From positions 558,001 to 622,000 of the forward strand of contig NZ_CP011036.1 in assembly GCF_002221505.1 (NCBI RefSeq): a DNA stretch of 64,000 nt, read 5' to 3'. Positions 51,610 through 60,588 of this stretch are shown here, piece by piece. The first letter of the stretch is position 1, and every line of letters begins with the position of its first letter. This DNA is from Pseudoalteromonas nigrifaciens. Lineage in GTDB: Bacteria; Pseudomonadota; Gammaproteobacteria; Enterobacterales; Alteromonadaceae. The notes under the pieces were generated by a model. That model was given only the letters and a program-made list of their open reading frames with translations, was not told the DNA's origin and made no database searches. Position numbers and translations under genes: made by a program.

Positions 51610-51689
51610 GTAAGCGCGTAATTAACCCCACATACCAATGTTAATGGTACCTATGCATAATTTACTCAGCATATTAACCTGAGGTAATT

Positions 51690-51995
51690 ATGAATAAACA
51701 GCAAAAAATAAAACACTGGCAAGGCATTTTTGAGCAGCAAAAATCGAGTGGTTTAGCCATCATTCAATTTTGTCGTGATAACAACATTAACGCATCGACT
51801 TTCTATGTTTGGCGTAAACGCCTTTCTGACGAAACGATAAGGGTTAAAAAGCAACAGGTGATCCCGTTTGTTATTCATGAGCAAGCCTTTACACACCCTT
51901 CAATCATTAAACTCACCACACCAAACGGCTATCAAATAGACTTCGAGTCGACATTAGCGCACCAAGCACTCGCCAAATTATTGAGCGTACTGTGA
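51690..51995 (+). CDS. tnpA: IS66 accessory protein TnpA
   Basis: 101-residue helix-turn-helix protein needed for IS66 transposition: HWQGIFEQQKSSGLAIIQFCRDNNINASTFYVWRKRL is the typical N-terminal DNA-binding part. The ATG follows GAGGTAA. The stop overlaps the tnpB start as GTGA, indicating translational coupling. Confidence 0.92.
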   Translation: MNKQQKIKHWQGIFEQQKSSGLAIIQFCRDNNINASTFYVWRKRLSDETIRVKKQQVIPFVIHEQAFTHPSIIKLTTPNGYQIDFESTLAHQALAKLLSVL

Positions 51996-52345
51996 CACCT
52001 TGCACCCACCAAGTTTACTTGGTCACGGGATTCACCGACATGCGAAAATCAATCAATGGGTTAAGTATTATTGTCAGCGATACCCTATCTCTCGATCCTT
52101 TAAGCCAAGCGTGGTTCGTTTTTTGTAATAAACAACGCGATAAATTAAAAATTTTGTTTTGGGATACCAATGGTTTTTGGCTTTATTATCGTCGCTTAGA
52201 GCAAGGACGATTTCAATGGCCAAATCATGCTCAAGCACACGTAGCCATGGGGATTGAACAACGGCAGTTACAATGGTTATTATCTGGCTTACCGGTAAAT
52301 AATAAAACCCGCCACTCAACTTTATCAGGGTTATCAGTGATATAA
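51992..52345 (+). CDS. tnpB: IS66 accessory protein TnpB (Orf2)
   Basis: 117-residue protein of the IS66 Orf2 family, with VYLVTGFTDMRKSINGLSIIV, FVFCNKQRDKLKILFWDTNGFWLYYRRLEQGRF and QLQWLLSGL. The GTG start overlaps tnpA by 4 bp. Its exact role in transposition is not known. Confidence 0.93.
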   Translation: MTPCTHQVYLVTGFTDMRKSINGLSIIVSDTLSLDPLSQAWFVFCNKQRDKLKILFWDTNGFWLYYRRLEQGRFQWPNHAQAHVAMGIEQRQLQWLLSGLPVNNKTRHSTLSGLSVI

Positions 52346-52384
52346 ATTAACCAGATCGTTTTTTTTACTTGAACGATCTTTCCC

Positions 52385-53929
52385 ATGTGTCATGCTATTA
52401 AAATGCCAGACACTATTCTCATCACCGAACTACAAAATCAGCTTGCACTTATGCAGGCTAAGCTTGATGGCTTAGAAAAAGATAAAATTTCACTGCAAGA
52501 AGATAAGGTTGAAATGCAATCGCGGATTGACCACTTGCTTGCTGAGCTTAAGTTAAGTAAATCCCAAAAATACGGTAAAAAAAGTGAAAAAGCCCCGCGA
52601 GGTACCTTCAACGAAGCGGAGCAGCATAAAACGACTGAGCCGCCTAAACACCATAAGAAAGGTAAACAAATACTGGCTGAGCACTTTGAACGAGAAGAAG
52701 TTGAGCACACCTTAACCGAGTTAACGTGTCAGTGTTGCGGTGAACAACTACATCAATGTGGTAGTGAAGACAGCGAGCAAGTGAAGATTATTCCGGCGAA
52801 AGTCAGTGTCATTAAGCACAAACAATTTAAATATGCTTGCAGACATTGCGAGCATGAACAATTGGCCAGTAAAATAATCACCGCGCCTAAACCCAAGCAG
52901 CCTATTCCTGGCAGCATTGCGAGTCCAGAAGCGTTATCGGCGGTTGTTACGGGCAAATACTGCGATGCCTTACCGCTTTATCGTTTCGTTGACATACTGG
53001 GCCGTGGCGGCCTTGAACTATCGCGCGGAACATTAGCTAATTGGTGTATTAAAGCGGGCCTGCTAATCAGCCCCTTAGTGGCAGCCATGCAACGTCACTT
53101 GCTTAGTGAGCATAGTTTATGTGCCGATGAAACCCGTACACAAGTGTTAGATGAAGGTGACAACCCTAGCAGCAATTCCTACATGTGGGTTTATCGCAGC
53201 AATGAGGTCAGCCGTGAGCCTGTCGTGATTTACGATTACCAAGCAGGTCGAAGTCGCGCTTGCGCAAAAGAATTTCTTGCCGGTTATCAAGGCTATTTAC
53301 AGTGCGACGGTTACCGTGTTTATGACGGTATTGAAGGCATTACCCCTGTTGGTTGCTGGGCACACGCTAGACGCAAATATAACGATGCCTTAAAAGCAGA
53401 GTCGAAAAACAAAGGTCGAGCGCATAAAGCCATCAGCTTTATCAGCCAATTATATAAACTGGAAACCCACGCTAAAAACAAACAGTTATCTCCTCAAGCG
53501 CGGTATCAGTTACGACAAGAAAAAGCCTTACCCATATTAATGCACTTTAAAGCGTGGCTTGATGAAGCCGAAGGTAAAGTAACGGCGGGGAGTTATATTG
53601 GCAAAGCGATAAAATACACGCTTAATCAATGGCCGAAATTAATGCGGTATAGTGAAGATGGCGAACTAGGGATTGATAATAATATTACTGAGCGAGATAT
53701 TCGGCCGTTTACCACTGGTAGAAAAAACTGGCTATTCTCAAAATCGGTTAATGGTGCTCAGGCCAGCGCGATACTTTATAGTATTGTGATGACCTGCCGT
53801 GCCAATGACATCAATCCTTATTACTACTTTGTGCATTTATTTAAAACGTTGCCGAATCGAGATGAGGGTGATGATGATTTTACCGACCTAATGCCGTGGA
53901 ATGTGCAGCTAGACTTCGATTATAGCTAA
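52385..53929 (+). CDS. tnpC: IS66 transposase TnpC
   Basis: 514-residue DDE transposase. A coiled N-terminal stretch (residues 8-60) is followed by a zinc-finger-like part with CQCCG and CRHCEHE, then the catalytic core with CADETRTQVLDE, QCDGYRVYDG and GIDNNITERDIRPFTTGRKNWLF carrying the acidic residues, and a short C-terminal tail. No frameshift is present. A second in-frame ATG at 52403 is an alternative start; neither has a strong ribosome binding site. Confidence 0.94.
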   Translation: MCHAIKMPDTILITELQNQLALMQAKLDGLEKDKISLQEDKVEMQSRIDHLLAELKLSKSQKYGKKSEKAPRGTFNEAEQHKTTEPPKHHKKGKQILAEHFEREEVEHTLTELTCQCCGEQLHQCGSEDSEQVKIIPAKVSVIKHKQFKYACRHCEHEQLASKIITAPKPKQPIPGSIASPEALSAVVTGKYCDALPLYRFVDILGRGGLELSRGTLANWCIKAGLLISPLVAAMQRHLLSEHSLCADETRTQVLDEGDNPSSNSYMWVYRSNEVSREPVVIYDYQAGRSRACAKEFLAGYQGYLQCDGYRVYDGIEGITPVGCWAHARRKYNDALKAESKNKGRAHKAISFISQLYKLETHAKNKQLSPQARYQLRQEKALPILMHFKAWLDEAEGKVTAGSYIGKAIKYTLNQWPKLMRYSEDGELGIDNNITERDIRPFTTGRKNWLFSKSVNGAQASAILYSIVMTCRANDINPYYYFVHLFKTLPNRDEGDDDFTDLMPWNVQLDFDYS

Positions 53930-53954
53930 GCGCACTGCTTAAATGCGCGCTTAC

Positions 53955-53962
53955 TTTTATAA
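53955..53962. repeat. Right target site duplication TTTTATAA of the IS66 element
   Basis: Exact copy of 51602-51609, immediately after the right inverted repeat. Confidence 0.9.
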
Positions 53963-53992
53963 GCGTGTTTATGATTACTCATTTTGAATGAC

Positions 53993-54020
53993 AAAAAGCC
54001 TGCAAATTTGCAGGCTTTTT
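53993..54020. terminator. Terminator, originally of the antiporter gene
   Basis: AAAAAGCCTGCAAA/TTTGCAGGCTTTTT, perfect 14-bp arms. Without the IS it would lie about 40 bp behind the antiporter stop codon; it can also serve the minus-strand gene. Confidence 0.88.
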
Positions 54021-54028
54021 GTTTATAC

Positions 54029-54064
54029 GTAGGTTGGATAAGCGGCGCAGCCGCGCCATCCGAC
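54029..54064. repeat. REP-like palindromic element
   Basis: GTAGGTTGGATAAGCGGC, GCAGCC and GCGCCATCCGAC form an imperfect hairpin that is much GC-richer than its surroundings. Similar GTAGG...GGAT...ATCC palindromes are common intergenic repeats in many gammaproteobacteria. Confidence 0.6.
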
Positions 54065-54075
54065 AAGTCAGCTAC

Positions 54076-55224
54076 TTACAACGCACTTAAGCTGTGCTCT
54101 AGCATTGCGGTAATTTGCTTTACTATTTTTGCTTCCGTTTTCGGCTCAAACTGTTGAATTCTGGGTGTGTGAATATGGCCTGTTGGAATGGTTGAATTAA
54201 GTTGATTACGAAGGCGTATACTGCGATACGAAATTTCGTTAGACAGGTATCCACCGCCAGAGCCATTTACGGCAATGCTATTTTGCAGCTCGCCAAGTGT
54301 TGCAGGCTCGTAAGTTTTTTCTAAGGTAGTGATTTTATGATTATCAATAACCTTATACGGCCCTTGTGCTTGCTGCATATTTGCCACGGGAAGGCTAAAT
54401 TGTACAAATTCGTTACCTGGCAGTGGCTGGTTATTTAAACTTGGGAGCAAGGGAGCTGTTTGTGTCCCGCCAAATATAATATTGGCATTGTCTGGGGCAG
54501 TTACGCTGCGGCGCTTACCGGGAAATCTTTCTAAATCAAAATCTTTGCGACCCATGCTTACAGTAACAATCATATCGACATTATTCAGGGCGTAATAGGG
54601 CGCGAGGAGTGCTTCGATTATACCTTGATCAAAGTCGGCATAACGAACGGGCACCATAACGGTGTTAATTTCAGCGCTAATGCCTTGGTAGTTAATTACT
54701 TGACCATCTAGCAAGAGGGCAGCAACCCCAGATGGGTTACTTTGATTTATGTTTTTATCTAATAAAAAGGGGTCAAAGCCGGTAAGGATAATTTTTTTAG
54801 TGCTGCCTTGAGTAAAGCTGAGGTCGTTATGACCGCGACTGCCTTTTTCTAACTGAGTTAAAAGGTTATTTTGCTCAGCAACTGAGAGGGTAAATTTTGG
54901 CTTAACAGAGCGAATTATTTTACTTGAAAGTAATCGTGCCCAGTAAAGCTCGCGATCATCGTAGTTTTTAGTTGTAACAATACGTTGTTTGGCGTTTAAC
55001 CATAATTGACTTGAATAATCAGTTATTAAGTCTGTTGCATGCTTGAAGTTGTTAAGACTTTTCCATTGCTGTTCAAATTGACTCACTTCATCAGCAAAGG
55101 CCGTTAGCACCTGAGGCATGGCGTGGGTGGCGGCTTCAATTCGTAGCTCTTCGGTTGTTAAATTGTTACTCAAAACCGAGCAAGAAGAAAAAATTAAACT
55201 TGAAGCAAATAGTAGTTTAAGCAT
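54076..55224 (-). CDS. Pyroglutamyl-peptidase-I-like lipoprotein with catalytic Cys replaced by Ser
   Basis: 382 residues: a lipoprotein signal (LLFASSLIFSSC, lipidated Cys15), a helical N-terminal region of about 120 residues without match I know, and a C15 peptidase domain from about 143 (KKIILTGFDPF). The domain keeps the catalytic Glu (MGRKDFDLER, Glu232) and His (GHIHTP, His352). Where the family has LCN with the nucleophile Cys, this protein has GGGYLSNE with Ser328. The codon is TCT, one base from TGT. It may be inactive, use serine, or bind pyroglutamyl ends. Normal cytoplasmic Pcp is about 215 residues, so the N-terminal extension and export are also unusual. Confidence 0.8.
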   Translation of the reverse strand: MLKLLFASSLIFSSCSVLSNNLTTEELRIEAATHAMPQVLTAFADEVSQFEQQWKSLNNFKHATDLITDYSSQLWLNAKQRIVTTKNYDDRELYWARLLSSKIIRSVKPKFTLSVAEQNNLLTQLEKGSRGHNDLSFTQGSTKKIILTGFDPFLLDKNINQSNPSGVAALLLDGQVINYQGISAEINTVMVPVRYADFDQGIIEALLAPYYALNNVDMIVTVSMGRKDFDLERFPGKRRSVTAPDNANIIFGGTQTAPLLPSLNNQPLPGNEFVQFSLPVANMQQAQGPYKVIDNHKITTLEKTYEPATLGELQNSIAVNGSGGGYLSNEISYRSIRLRNQLNSTIPTGHIHTPRIQQFEPKTEAKIVKQITAMLEHSLSAL

Positions 55225-55454
55225 GATAGTCCTATACAGTTACAGCGATTATCTGGTTACTATCCTACGCATCTAGGCGCAGTGCAAATTAATTCGTTGG
55301 CTAACCATTGATTAACAGCTCCTAACGTTGCAGAGGGCTAATAGCACTAATGCTGTTGTTAAATCAAAAAGAACGCAAATAGATTTTTCGATAAGTGGAT
55401 TGTTTAGTTACAATGGCGGCAGTTATATTTTGTTCACTTAATTTTTAGGCTGTT

Positions 55455-55961
55455 ATGCAACTCATTGAAATAAATAAAGCGCGTTATCGTAAGCATTTAA
55501 ACCGTGTTATTGCCGGTTGTGCTGTGGGTTTGGCTGTGGGGAGTTTAGCTATATCGCAAACGCTGATTGCTTTGTTTCCTGATGAGAGCGGCACTCACTT
55601 TCATTGGAACGTAACGGGCGTTGTTATTAGCGCATTAGGGCTTGCGTGGTTACTTAATAAATACCGCACGCATCCGTTTATGATTGAAGTGGTGTATGTG
55701 TGGGAGCTTAAACAAGCGCTTAATAAAATAACGCGTAAAATGGCGAAATTAAAGGCTGCAGGGCGTGAAGGTAATAGTGATGCGCTATTGGCTATTCATT
55801 ACAGTTACGCGGGCTCTAAATTGTTATGGCAGCTCGATGACAATACAATCACTATGGATGACTTAGCAATTAAGCAAGCTGAGCTGGATAGTGTGGCGGC
55901 TAAGTATAATTTAACACTTGATGCCAATGACTATGATGCAAGTATTTTAAAGAACTTTTAA
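55455..55961 (+). CDS. DUF3087 family membrane protein
   Basis: 168 residues with two N-terminal membrane helices (VIAGCAVGLAVGSLAISQTLIALF and VTGVVISALGLAWLL) followed by a helical cytoplasmic part (VYVWELKQALNKITRKMAKLK). It matches what I know of DUF3087. The function is unknown. No operon partner is evident; it stands 85 bp before the GST gene on the same strand. Confidence 0.82.
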   Translation: MQLIEINKARYRKHLNRVIAGCAVGLAVGSLAISQTLIALFPDESGTHFHWNVTGVVISALGLAWLLNKYRTHPFMIEVVYVWELKQALNKITRKMAKLKAAGREGNSDALLAIHYSYAGSKLLWQLDDNTITMDDLAIKQAELDSVAAKYNLTLDANDYDASILKNF

Positions 55962-56046
55962 AGCAATTTTAAAACGATTTTAAGTATTAAATAGCTTTTT
56001 TAATTAGCGTATTAGTTGCGCTTTTTTCTTCTGATAAGGGTTTAAC

Positions 56047-56700
56047 ATGAGTTTAATTGTTTATGGCGTACCTCTTTCTCCTTATGTACGCAAGGTGTGT
56101 CTGTGTTTGGCTGCAAAGCAGTTAGATTATAAGTTAGAAATAGTGTCGCCGTTTAATCAACCGGCTTGGTTTTTTGAGTTAAATCCATTAGGGCGTATAC
56201 CAGCGCTTAAAGATGGTGATTTAGTGCTGGCTGATTCGAGTGTTATTTGCCAATACCTTGATGATAAATACACAGGGAATACAGCATTACTTGGCGACAC
56301 TGTCGAGCAGACTGCTCAGGTACGCTGGTTAGAAAAATACGCTGATTATGAACTTGCGCCGTTAACTACTTTTACTGTGTTTCAACAGCGAGTAATTAAT
56401 TTAGGTATGCAAAAAGTATGTGATGAAAGTTTAGTAAAGTTGGCTATGAATGAGCAGTTACCACCGCACTTTGACTATCTTGAAGGCGTGCTAGGTCATA
56501 ATGATTACTTTGTAGGTAACGCGTTAACCCTTGCTGATATAGCGTTTGCGTCGCAAATAATCAATATGCAGCATGCGGGCGAGCAGATTAATGCACAGCG
56601 CTGGCCAAATTTAGCTGCACTTTTTGAGCGTGTAAAAGCATTACCAGCAATGCAAACTTTATTACAAAATGAGCAGGCTATGCTTGCGTCAATGCAATAG
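56047..56700 (+). CDS. Glutathione S-transferase family protein
   Basis: 217-residue cytosolic GST. The N-terminal thioredoxin-like domain contains GVPLSPYVRKVCLCLAAK and the glutathione-binding LNPLGRIPALKDG and LADSSVICQYLDDKY; the all-helical C-terminal domain has the N-capping motif NALTLADIAFASQI. The serine of SPYVRK may be the catalytic residue, as in beta/theta-like classes. Substrate unknown. Confidence 0.9.
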   Translation: MSLIVYGVPLSPYVRKVCLCLAAKQLDYKLEIVSPFNQPAWFFELNPLGRIPALKDGDLVLADSSVICQYLDDKYTGNTALLGDTVEQTAQVRWLEKYADYELAPLTTFTVFQQRVINLGMQKVCDESLVKLAMNEQLPPHFDYLEGVLGHNDYFVGNALTLADIAFASQIINMQHAGEQINAQRWPNLAALFERVKALPAMQTLLQNEQAMLASMQ

Positions 56701-56755
56701 TGTTTAAGGTTATTTAGTTCAGTAATTAATAGCGTTTAGTTTAGAGGGAGGCTCT

Positions 56756-57217
56756 ATGAAAAAAATACTGGTTGTGTGTTTAGGTAATATTTGTCGATCG
56801 CCTACAGCTGAAGCGGTATTAAAAAAACGTGCTGAGCAGTTAGGTATTGCCGTTAAAGTTGATTCGGCCGGTACTATAGGTCATCACGAAGGCAATTCAC
56901 CAGACAGCCGATCTATGCAGGCGGGCGAAAAACGAGGTTACAGCTTCAAAGGGATTTATTCGCGTAAAGTGCGCAGTAGTGATTTTACTGAATTCGATTT
57001 GATTTTAGCCGCCGACAAACAAAATTTAGCCGATTTAACTCAGCGTTGCCCAGCACATTTACAGTATAAGCTTGCACTGTTTTTAGAGTTTGGTGAGCAG
57101 GCTGTAAGTGCTATTCCCGATCCTTATTATGGTGGGGACGATGGTTTTGAAAAGGTGCTAGATTTAATTGAAGCAGCAAGTGATAAAATATTAGCTAAAT
57201 TAACCCCCAATATTTAA
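56756..57217 (+). CDS. Low molecular weight protein-tyrosine phosphatase
   Basis: 153 residues. The phosphate loop CLGNICRS puts the nucleophile at Cys8 and the Arg at 14, and the general acid is in DPYYGGDDGFE near residue 121. This is a complete LMW-PTP. Proteobacterial relatives (Wzb, Etp) dephosphorylate exopolysaccharide tyrosine kinases, but no such kinase or capsule genes are in the window. A terminator follows. Confidence 0.92.
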   Translation: MKKILVVCLGNICRSPTAEAVLKKRAEQLGIAVKVDSAGTIGHHEGNSPDSRSMQAGEKRGYSFKGIYSRKVRSSDFTEFDLILAADKQNLADLTQRCPAHLQYKLALFLEFGEQAVSAIPDPYYGGDDGFEKVLDLIEAASDKILAKLTPNI

Positions 57218-57244
57218 GTAATGGCCTTGTGCGTTACAGTGAAT

Positions 57245-57272
57245 AAAAAAGGCGCTAAATTGCGCCTTTTTT
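57245..57272. terminator. Bidirectional terminator after the phosphatase gene
   Basis: AAAAAAGGCGC-TAAATT-GCGCCTTTTTT, between convergent genes. Confidence 0.9.
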
Positions 57273-57339
57273 ATTAGAAAATTTATGATTACTTAGCGAG
57301 AAAACCCTGTGATATTTAGTCGCTGGGTAGTTCACTAAG

Positions 57340-58437
57340 TTATCGGTTAATTTTGAAGTCGAGCCGTACTTGGGTTTTTGCTGTTACAGGTATGCCATCT
57401 TCAAATTTAGGAGCATAGCGCCATTGCTCTACCGCTTTTTTTGCCGAGTGCTCAAAAGTTACGCCACCATTTGAATCAAGCACACTCACGTTTTTAACAA
57501 AGCCTGCGGTGTCTACTTCAAATTCCATAACTACACTGCCATCTTTACCTTGGCGTGCTTTGCCCATAGGGTAGTCAGGATTAACACGATAAAGCGGGGT
57601 TTGTTCTTGGCTTTCTTCCCAAGGCACCATTTTAGCAATAGCTAAGCAGTGCTTAGTTGCTTGCTCACTTTCGCCTTGCTTTTCGTATAGTGCTATAAGC
57701 TTAGAGTGAGCGCTTAGCTCGGCGCTGTGATCGTAGCTTAAGTTATTATCAAATACGGTGACTATGCGGTTTAACCTTGTAATTGCTGAATCATATTTTT
57801 TACGACCTTCATCAAACGAGGCCATTAAAAAATCTGATTTGATACGCTCTACAGCGTTTTCAGGTAAGTTTGCTTGGTAATACTCGTCAGCTTCTTCGGC
57901 GTAGTGTTTAGCAGAACGGTATTTTTCTGGCACAAACTTTTTAACTAACAAAGAGGCTGCAGCAAATTGCATGTCGGCTACAAATCTTGGTTTTTTAAGC
58001 TCCTTTGCTATATCAACTATACGTTCCAATTGGCTATCGGCCTGACGCGCTGATTTAGTATTGCTTGCCATACCTAGTAAGGCGTCTATTGTCTCGACTG
58101 AGCTTTCACCATGATTGTTAGCTAAAATATTGTACGCCTGTTTATACAGTTCGTAGCGTTTAGCTTCGTCTTCCTGGTTAAATCCGCTGATAGCTTTAGC
58201 GTAATTAATGGCTAAATTTGCGGTGTTATCTGCGTTATCGCCATATACTTTAGCACCTAAAGAGTAAGCGAGTTTGGCAGCTTGTTGTATGTTTTCGTTG
58301 GTATCTACGGCGCTTAAGTAATTTTGGTACGCTTGAGAAAATGCAGTGTTTGCATTTGTAGCTTCGCTTGCAAAAGCCGATGCAGTAATAACTGAAAGGT
58401 TAAGGCTAAGCAGTAAGGCGAGTTTATGTGGTTTCAT
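57340..58437 (-). CDS. Periplasmic protein with TonB C-terminal domain
   Basis: 365 residues from the ATG at 58437 (GGA site 6 bp upstream; a longer frame from 58473 is disfavoured). A cleavable signal peptide (LNLSVITASAFA) leads to a helical repeat region resembling tetratricopeptide repeats (about 20-270), then a TonB C-terminal domain (RVNPDYPMGKARQGKDGSVV...AVEQWRYAPKF). There is no membrane anchor or Pro-rich spacer of a true TonB, so it is probably a soluble protein that uses the fold for protein contacts. Partner unknown. Confidence 0.82.
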   Translation of the reverse strand: MKPHKLALLLSLNLSVITASAFASEATNANTAFSQAYQNYLSAVDTNENIQQAAKLAYSLGAKVYGDNADNTANLAINYAKAISGFNQEDEAKRYELYKQAYNILANNHGESSVETIDALLGMASNTKSARQADSQLERIVDIAKELKKPRFVADMQFAAASLLVKKFVPEKYRSAKHYAEEADEYYQANLPENAVERIKSDFLMASFDEGRKKYDSAITRLNRIVTVFDNNLSYDHSAELSAHSKLIALYEKQGESEQATKHCLAIAKMVPWEESQEQTPLYRVNPDYPMGKARQGKDGSVVMEFEVDTAGFVKNVSVLDSNGGVTFEHSAKKAVEQWRYAPKFEDGIPVTAKTQVRLDFKINR

Positions 58438-58691
58438 AATGTTCCATATTATAATTATTATACTTTTTAACACATTAACAATTTACTTATAATTAGTCAT
58501 GAATTGATGTAAATAAAGGTAAACAGTAAGGGCTTTAGTGAGAATTATATATTGTAATTATGCATTGATAATTAAGCTTCTCGTCGCCATATAATTGCAA
58601 TAAATACCCTTGGATTTCGATCTTTTTGTATTCTTTTGTGATAATATCACTTCATTATCGTGTCGTAGTTATTTAAATATTTGGATTTGTC

Positions 58692-59315
58692 GTGGCGCAA
58701 GTAAGAGCAAGAGTTCAGCTTAATGTTGGCAAGAACAGTGATATTCCCGCTGAAATTATCTCGTTTACTGATTTAAAAGATGGCAAAGAACATATTGCTA
58801 TGGTGTTTAACAACGCTGATACAGAGCAAGATGTACCGCTTATTCGTATGCATTCAGAGTGTTTAACGGGTGATGTATTTTACTCGTCGCGTTGTGATTG
58901 CGGTGAGCAGTTAAATGAGTGTATTGAAATGATGCACGAGCAAGGCGGTATTTTATTGTATTTACGCCAAGAAGGTCGTGGTATTGGTTTGTATAATAAA
59001 ATAGATGCTTACGTGTTGCAGTCGCAAGGTATGAACACTTATGAGGCAAATAATCATTTAGGTTTTGCCGATGATTTACGTGATTTTTCGGATGCGGTGC
59101 TAATGCTAAATGCGCTTAATTTACCCCACGTTAAATTAATGACCAATAACCCTAAAAAGCTAAATGCACTAAGAGATGCTGGTATTACGGTTGATTCGGT
59201 TGTGGGTACGCACGCACACATTAAAGCCGGTGTTGCGGGTAATAAAGCGTATTTAGAAACCAAAATTAAACATGGCGCGCACATGTTAGATATCAAAAAA
59301 ATTAAAAAACCTTAA
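58692..59315 (+). CDS. ribA: GTP cyclohydrolase II
   Basis: First committed step of riboflavin synthesis from GTP. The 207 residues carry the zinc cysteines in [18 protein letters not shown], the [13 protein letters not shown] motif, and a C-terminal [17 protein letters not shown]. It is a stand-alone RibA without a fused RibB domain. The start is GTG; a weak GGATTTGT precedes it. Confidence 0.96.
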   Translation: MAQVRARVQLNVGKNSDIPAEIISFTDLKDGKEHIAMVFNNADTEQDVPLIRMHSECLTGDVFYSSRCDCGEQLNECIEMMHEQGGILLYLRQEGRGIGLYNKIDAYVLQSQGMNTYEANNHLGFADDLRDFSDAVLMLNALNLPHVKLMTNNPKKLNALRDAGITVDSVVGTHAHIKAGVAGNKAYLETKIKHGAHMLDIKKIKKP

Positions 59316-59328
59316 ATTAAGAGTAACT

Positions 59329-60117
59329 ATGTCTACACAATTACGAGTTTTTAAGGCCGATGCTGCCCTAAAGTGGTTTAGAGCGGGCTGGCTTATTTTT
59401 AAAACCCAGCCGCTTACTTTTATTTTTATGCATTTATTTATTGGTATTGTTGGCCTGTTGTCGTTATTTTTACCGCTATTACAAGTGGTAGCGGCTTTAG
59501 CTACGCCATTTTTAACCGCAGGATTTTATCAGGCTGTGCTTACTAAGCAGCAAGGCGGTAAAATTATGCTCGCTGATATTCTCAAGCCTATTACCACTAA
59601 AGGTAATCGTTTAGGTTTACTGCGTTTGGCTTTGTACCAAATGGGTGCGGGTATTTTAATGGCATTATTAGCAAACGGTTTATTTGCCGATGCAATTGCG
59701 GTTATGGCGCAGCCAGATTTAGATCCTAATATAGCAATTAGCCAAATGTTAGAGAGTATTTCTATGGCAAGCGTGGTGCTATTTTTATTAGCGTTGTCTG
59801 TTTATTTAACTGCATTCGCTTACGCGGTTCCATTAGTTTACTTTAATAAAGAACAGCGTATTTTTAGCGCTCTTAAAAACTCCTTTATGGTGTTTTATTA
59901 TAATATTTTACCGCTAAGCGTTTATGCTATTATTTGCGGGTTATTTATAGTGCTTTCGATGTTTTTATCGTTCTTACCCTTGTTGGTTTTAATGCCTATT
60001 TGCTACATTAGCTTTTTTGTATCTTATCAAGCTATTTTTATGCCGGTTGTACCACCAAGTGACGATAGCAATATTACGCCATTAAGTAGTGAGTCTAGTG
60101 GGCGTTTTGACGCTTAA
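59329..60117 (+). CDS. BPSS1780 family membrane protein
   Basis: 262-residue integral membrane protein with about six hydrophobic helices (from FIFMHLFIGIVGLLSLFLPLL to PLLVLMPICYISFFVSYQAIF). The start RVFKADAALKWFRAGWLIFKTQP is typical of the BPSS1780 group. The function is unknown. It lies 13 bp after ribA, and its stop codon overlaps the recX start by one base (TAATG), so ribA, this gene and recX appear to be one transcript. Confidence 0.8.
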   Translation: MSTQLRVFKADAALKWFRAGWLIFKTQPLTFIFMHLFIGIVGLLSLFLPLLQVVAALATPFLTAGFYQAVLTKQQGGKIMLADILKPITTKGNRLGLLRLALYQMGAGILMALLANGLFADAIAVMAQPDLDPNIAISQMLESISMASVVLFLLALSVYLTAFAYAVPLVYFNKEQRIFSALKNSFMVFYYNILPLSVYAIICGLFIVLSMFLSFLPLLVLMPICYISFFVSYQAIFMPVVPPSDDSNITPLSSESSGRFDA

Positions 60118-60569
60118 TGGATGATAAGTTAAAGCAGAAATTAAAAAACTATGTACTTTGGTTGTTATCAAGGCAAGAATATTCACGCCGAGAATTAACG
60201 TTTAAATTACAAAAAAAAGAAGCCACAGATGAGTTTATCGAAACCTTGCTTGATTGGTGCGAAAAGCACAATTTTGTAAACGAGCAACGTTACTGTGAAG
60301 GCTTTGTTAGAAAACACATATTTAAATGCCATGGCTTAAGGCGCATTCAAAGCGAAGCTATGGGCAAAGGGATTGACCGTTCATTACTTGAAAAAGTAAT
60401 TGAAGAGCTTGAAGTAGATTGGTTTGAGCTGGCGCAGGATGCGTACAATAAAAAATATTCAAATACACCGGCAGACCTCGAGTACAAAGACAAGGCCAAG
60501 CGCGTGCGCTACCTAATGTATAGAGGCTTTAGCTACGATGAAATCGATTTTGCAATGCAAGCACAGTAA
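60117..60569 (+). CDS. recX: Regulatory protein RecX
   Basis: 150-residue modulator of RecA filaments. Three short helical repeats are visible: LLSRQEYSRRELTFKLQKK, NFVNEQRYCEGFVRK and the C-terminal RVRYLMYRGFSYDEIDFAM. recA is not upstream, as it is in many genomes; the upstream neighbour is a membrane protein gene overlapping by one base. alaS follows 19 bp later. Confidence 0.92.
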   Translation: MDDKLKQKLKNYVLWLLSRQEYSRRELTFKLQKKEATDEFIETLLDWCEKHNFVNEQRYCEGFVRKHIFKCHGLRRIQSEAMGKGIDRSLLEKVIEELEVDWFELAQDAYNKKYSNTPADLEYKDKAKRVRYLMYRGFSYDEIDFAMQAQ

Positions 60570-60588
60570 ATACGGGTGAGACCTTCAC

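Larger units (their letters stand above)
51610..53954 (+). mobile_element. IS66-family insertion sequence, complete
   Basis: 2345 bp. The left end GTAAGCGCGTAATTAACC and the inverted right end GTAAGCGCGCATTTAAGC match at 15 of 18 positions and begin GTAA as IS66 elements do. It carries tnpA, tnpB and tnpC intact and in order, and is flanked by the direct repeat TTTTATAA on both sides. Confidence 0.93.

Noticed and set aside
52074..52956. Antisense frames inside the IS66 element
   Set aside because: Shadows of tnpB and tnpC; no domain or start signal.
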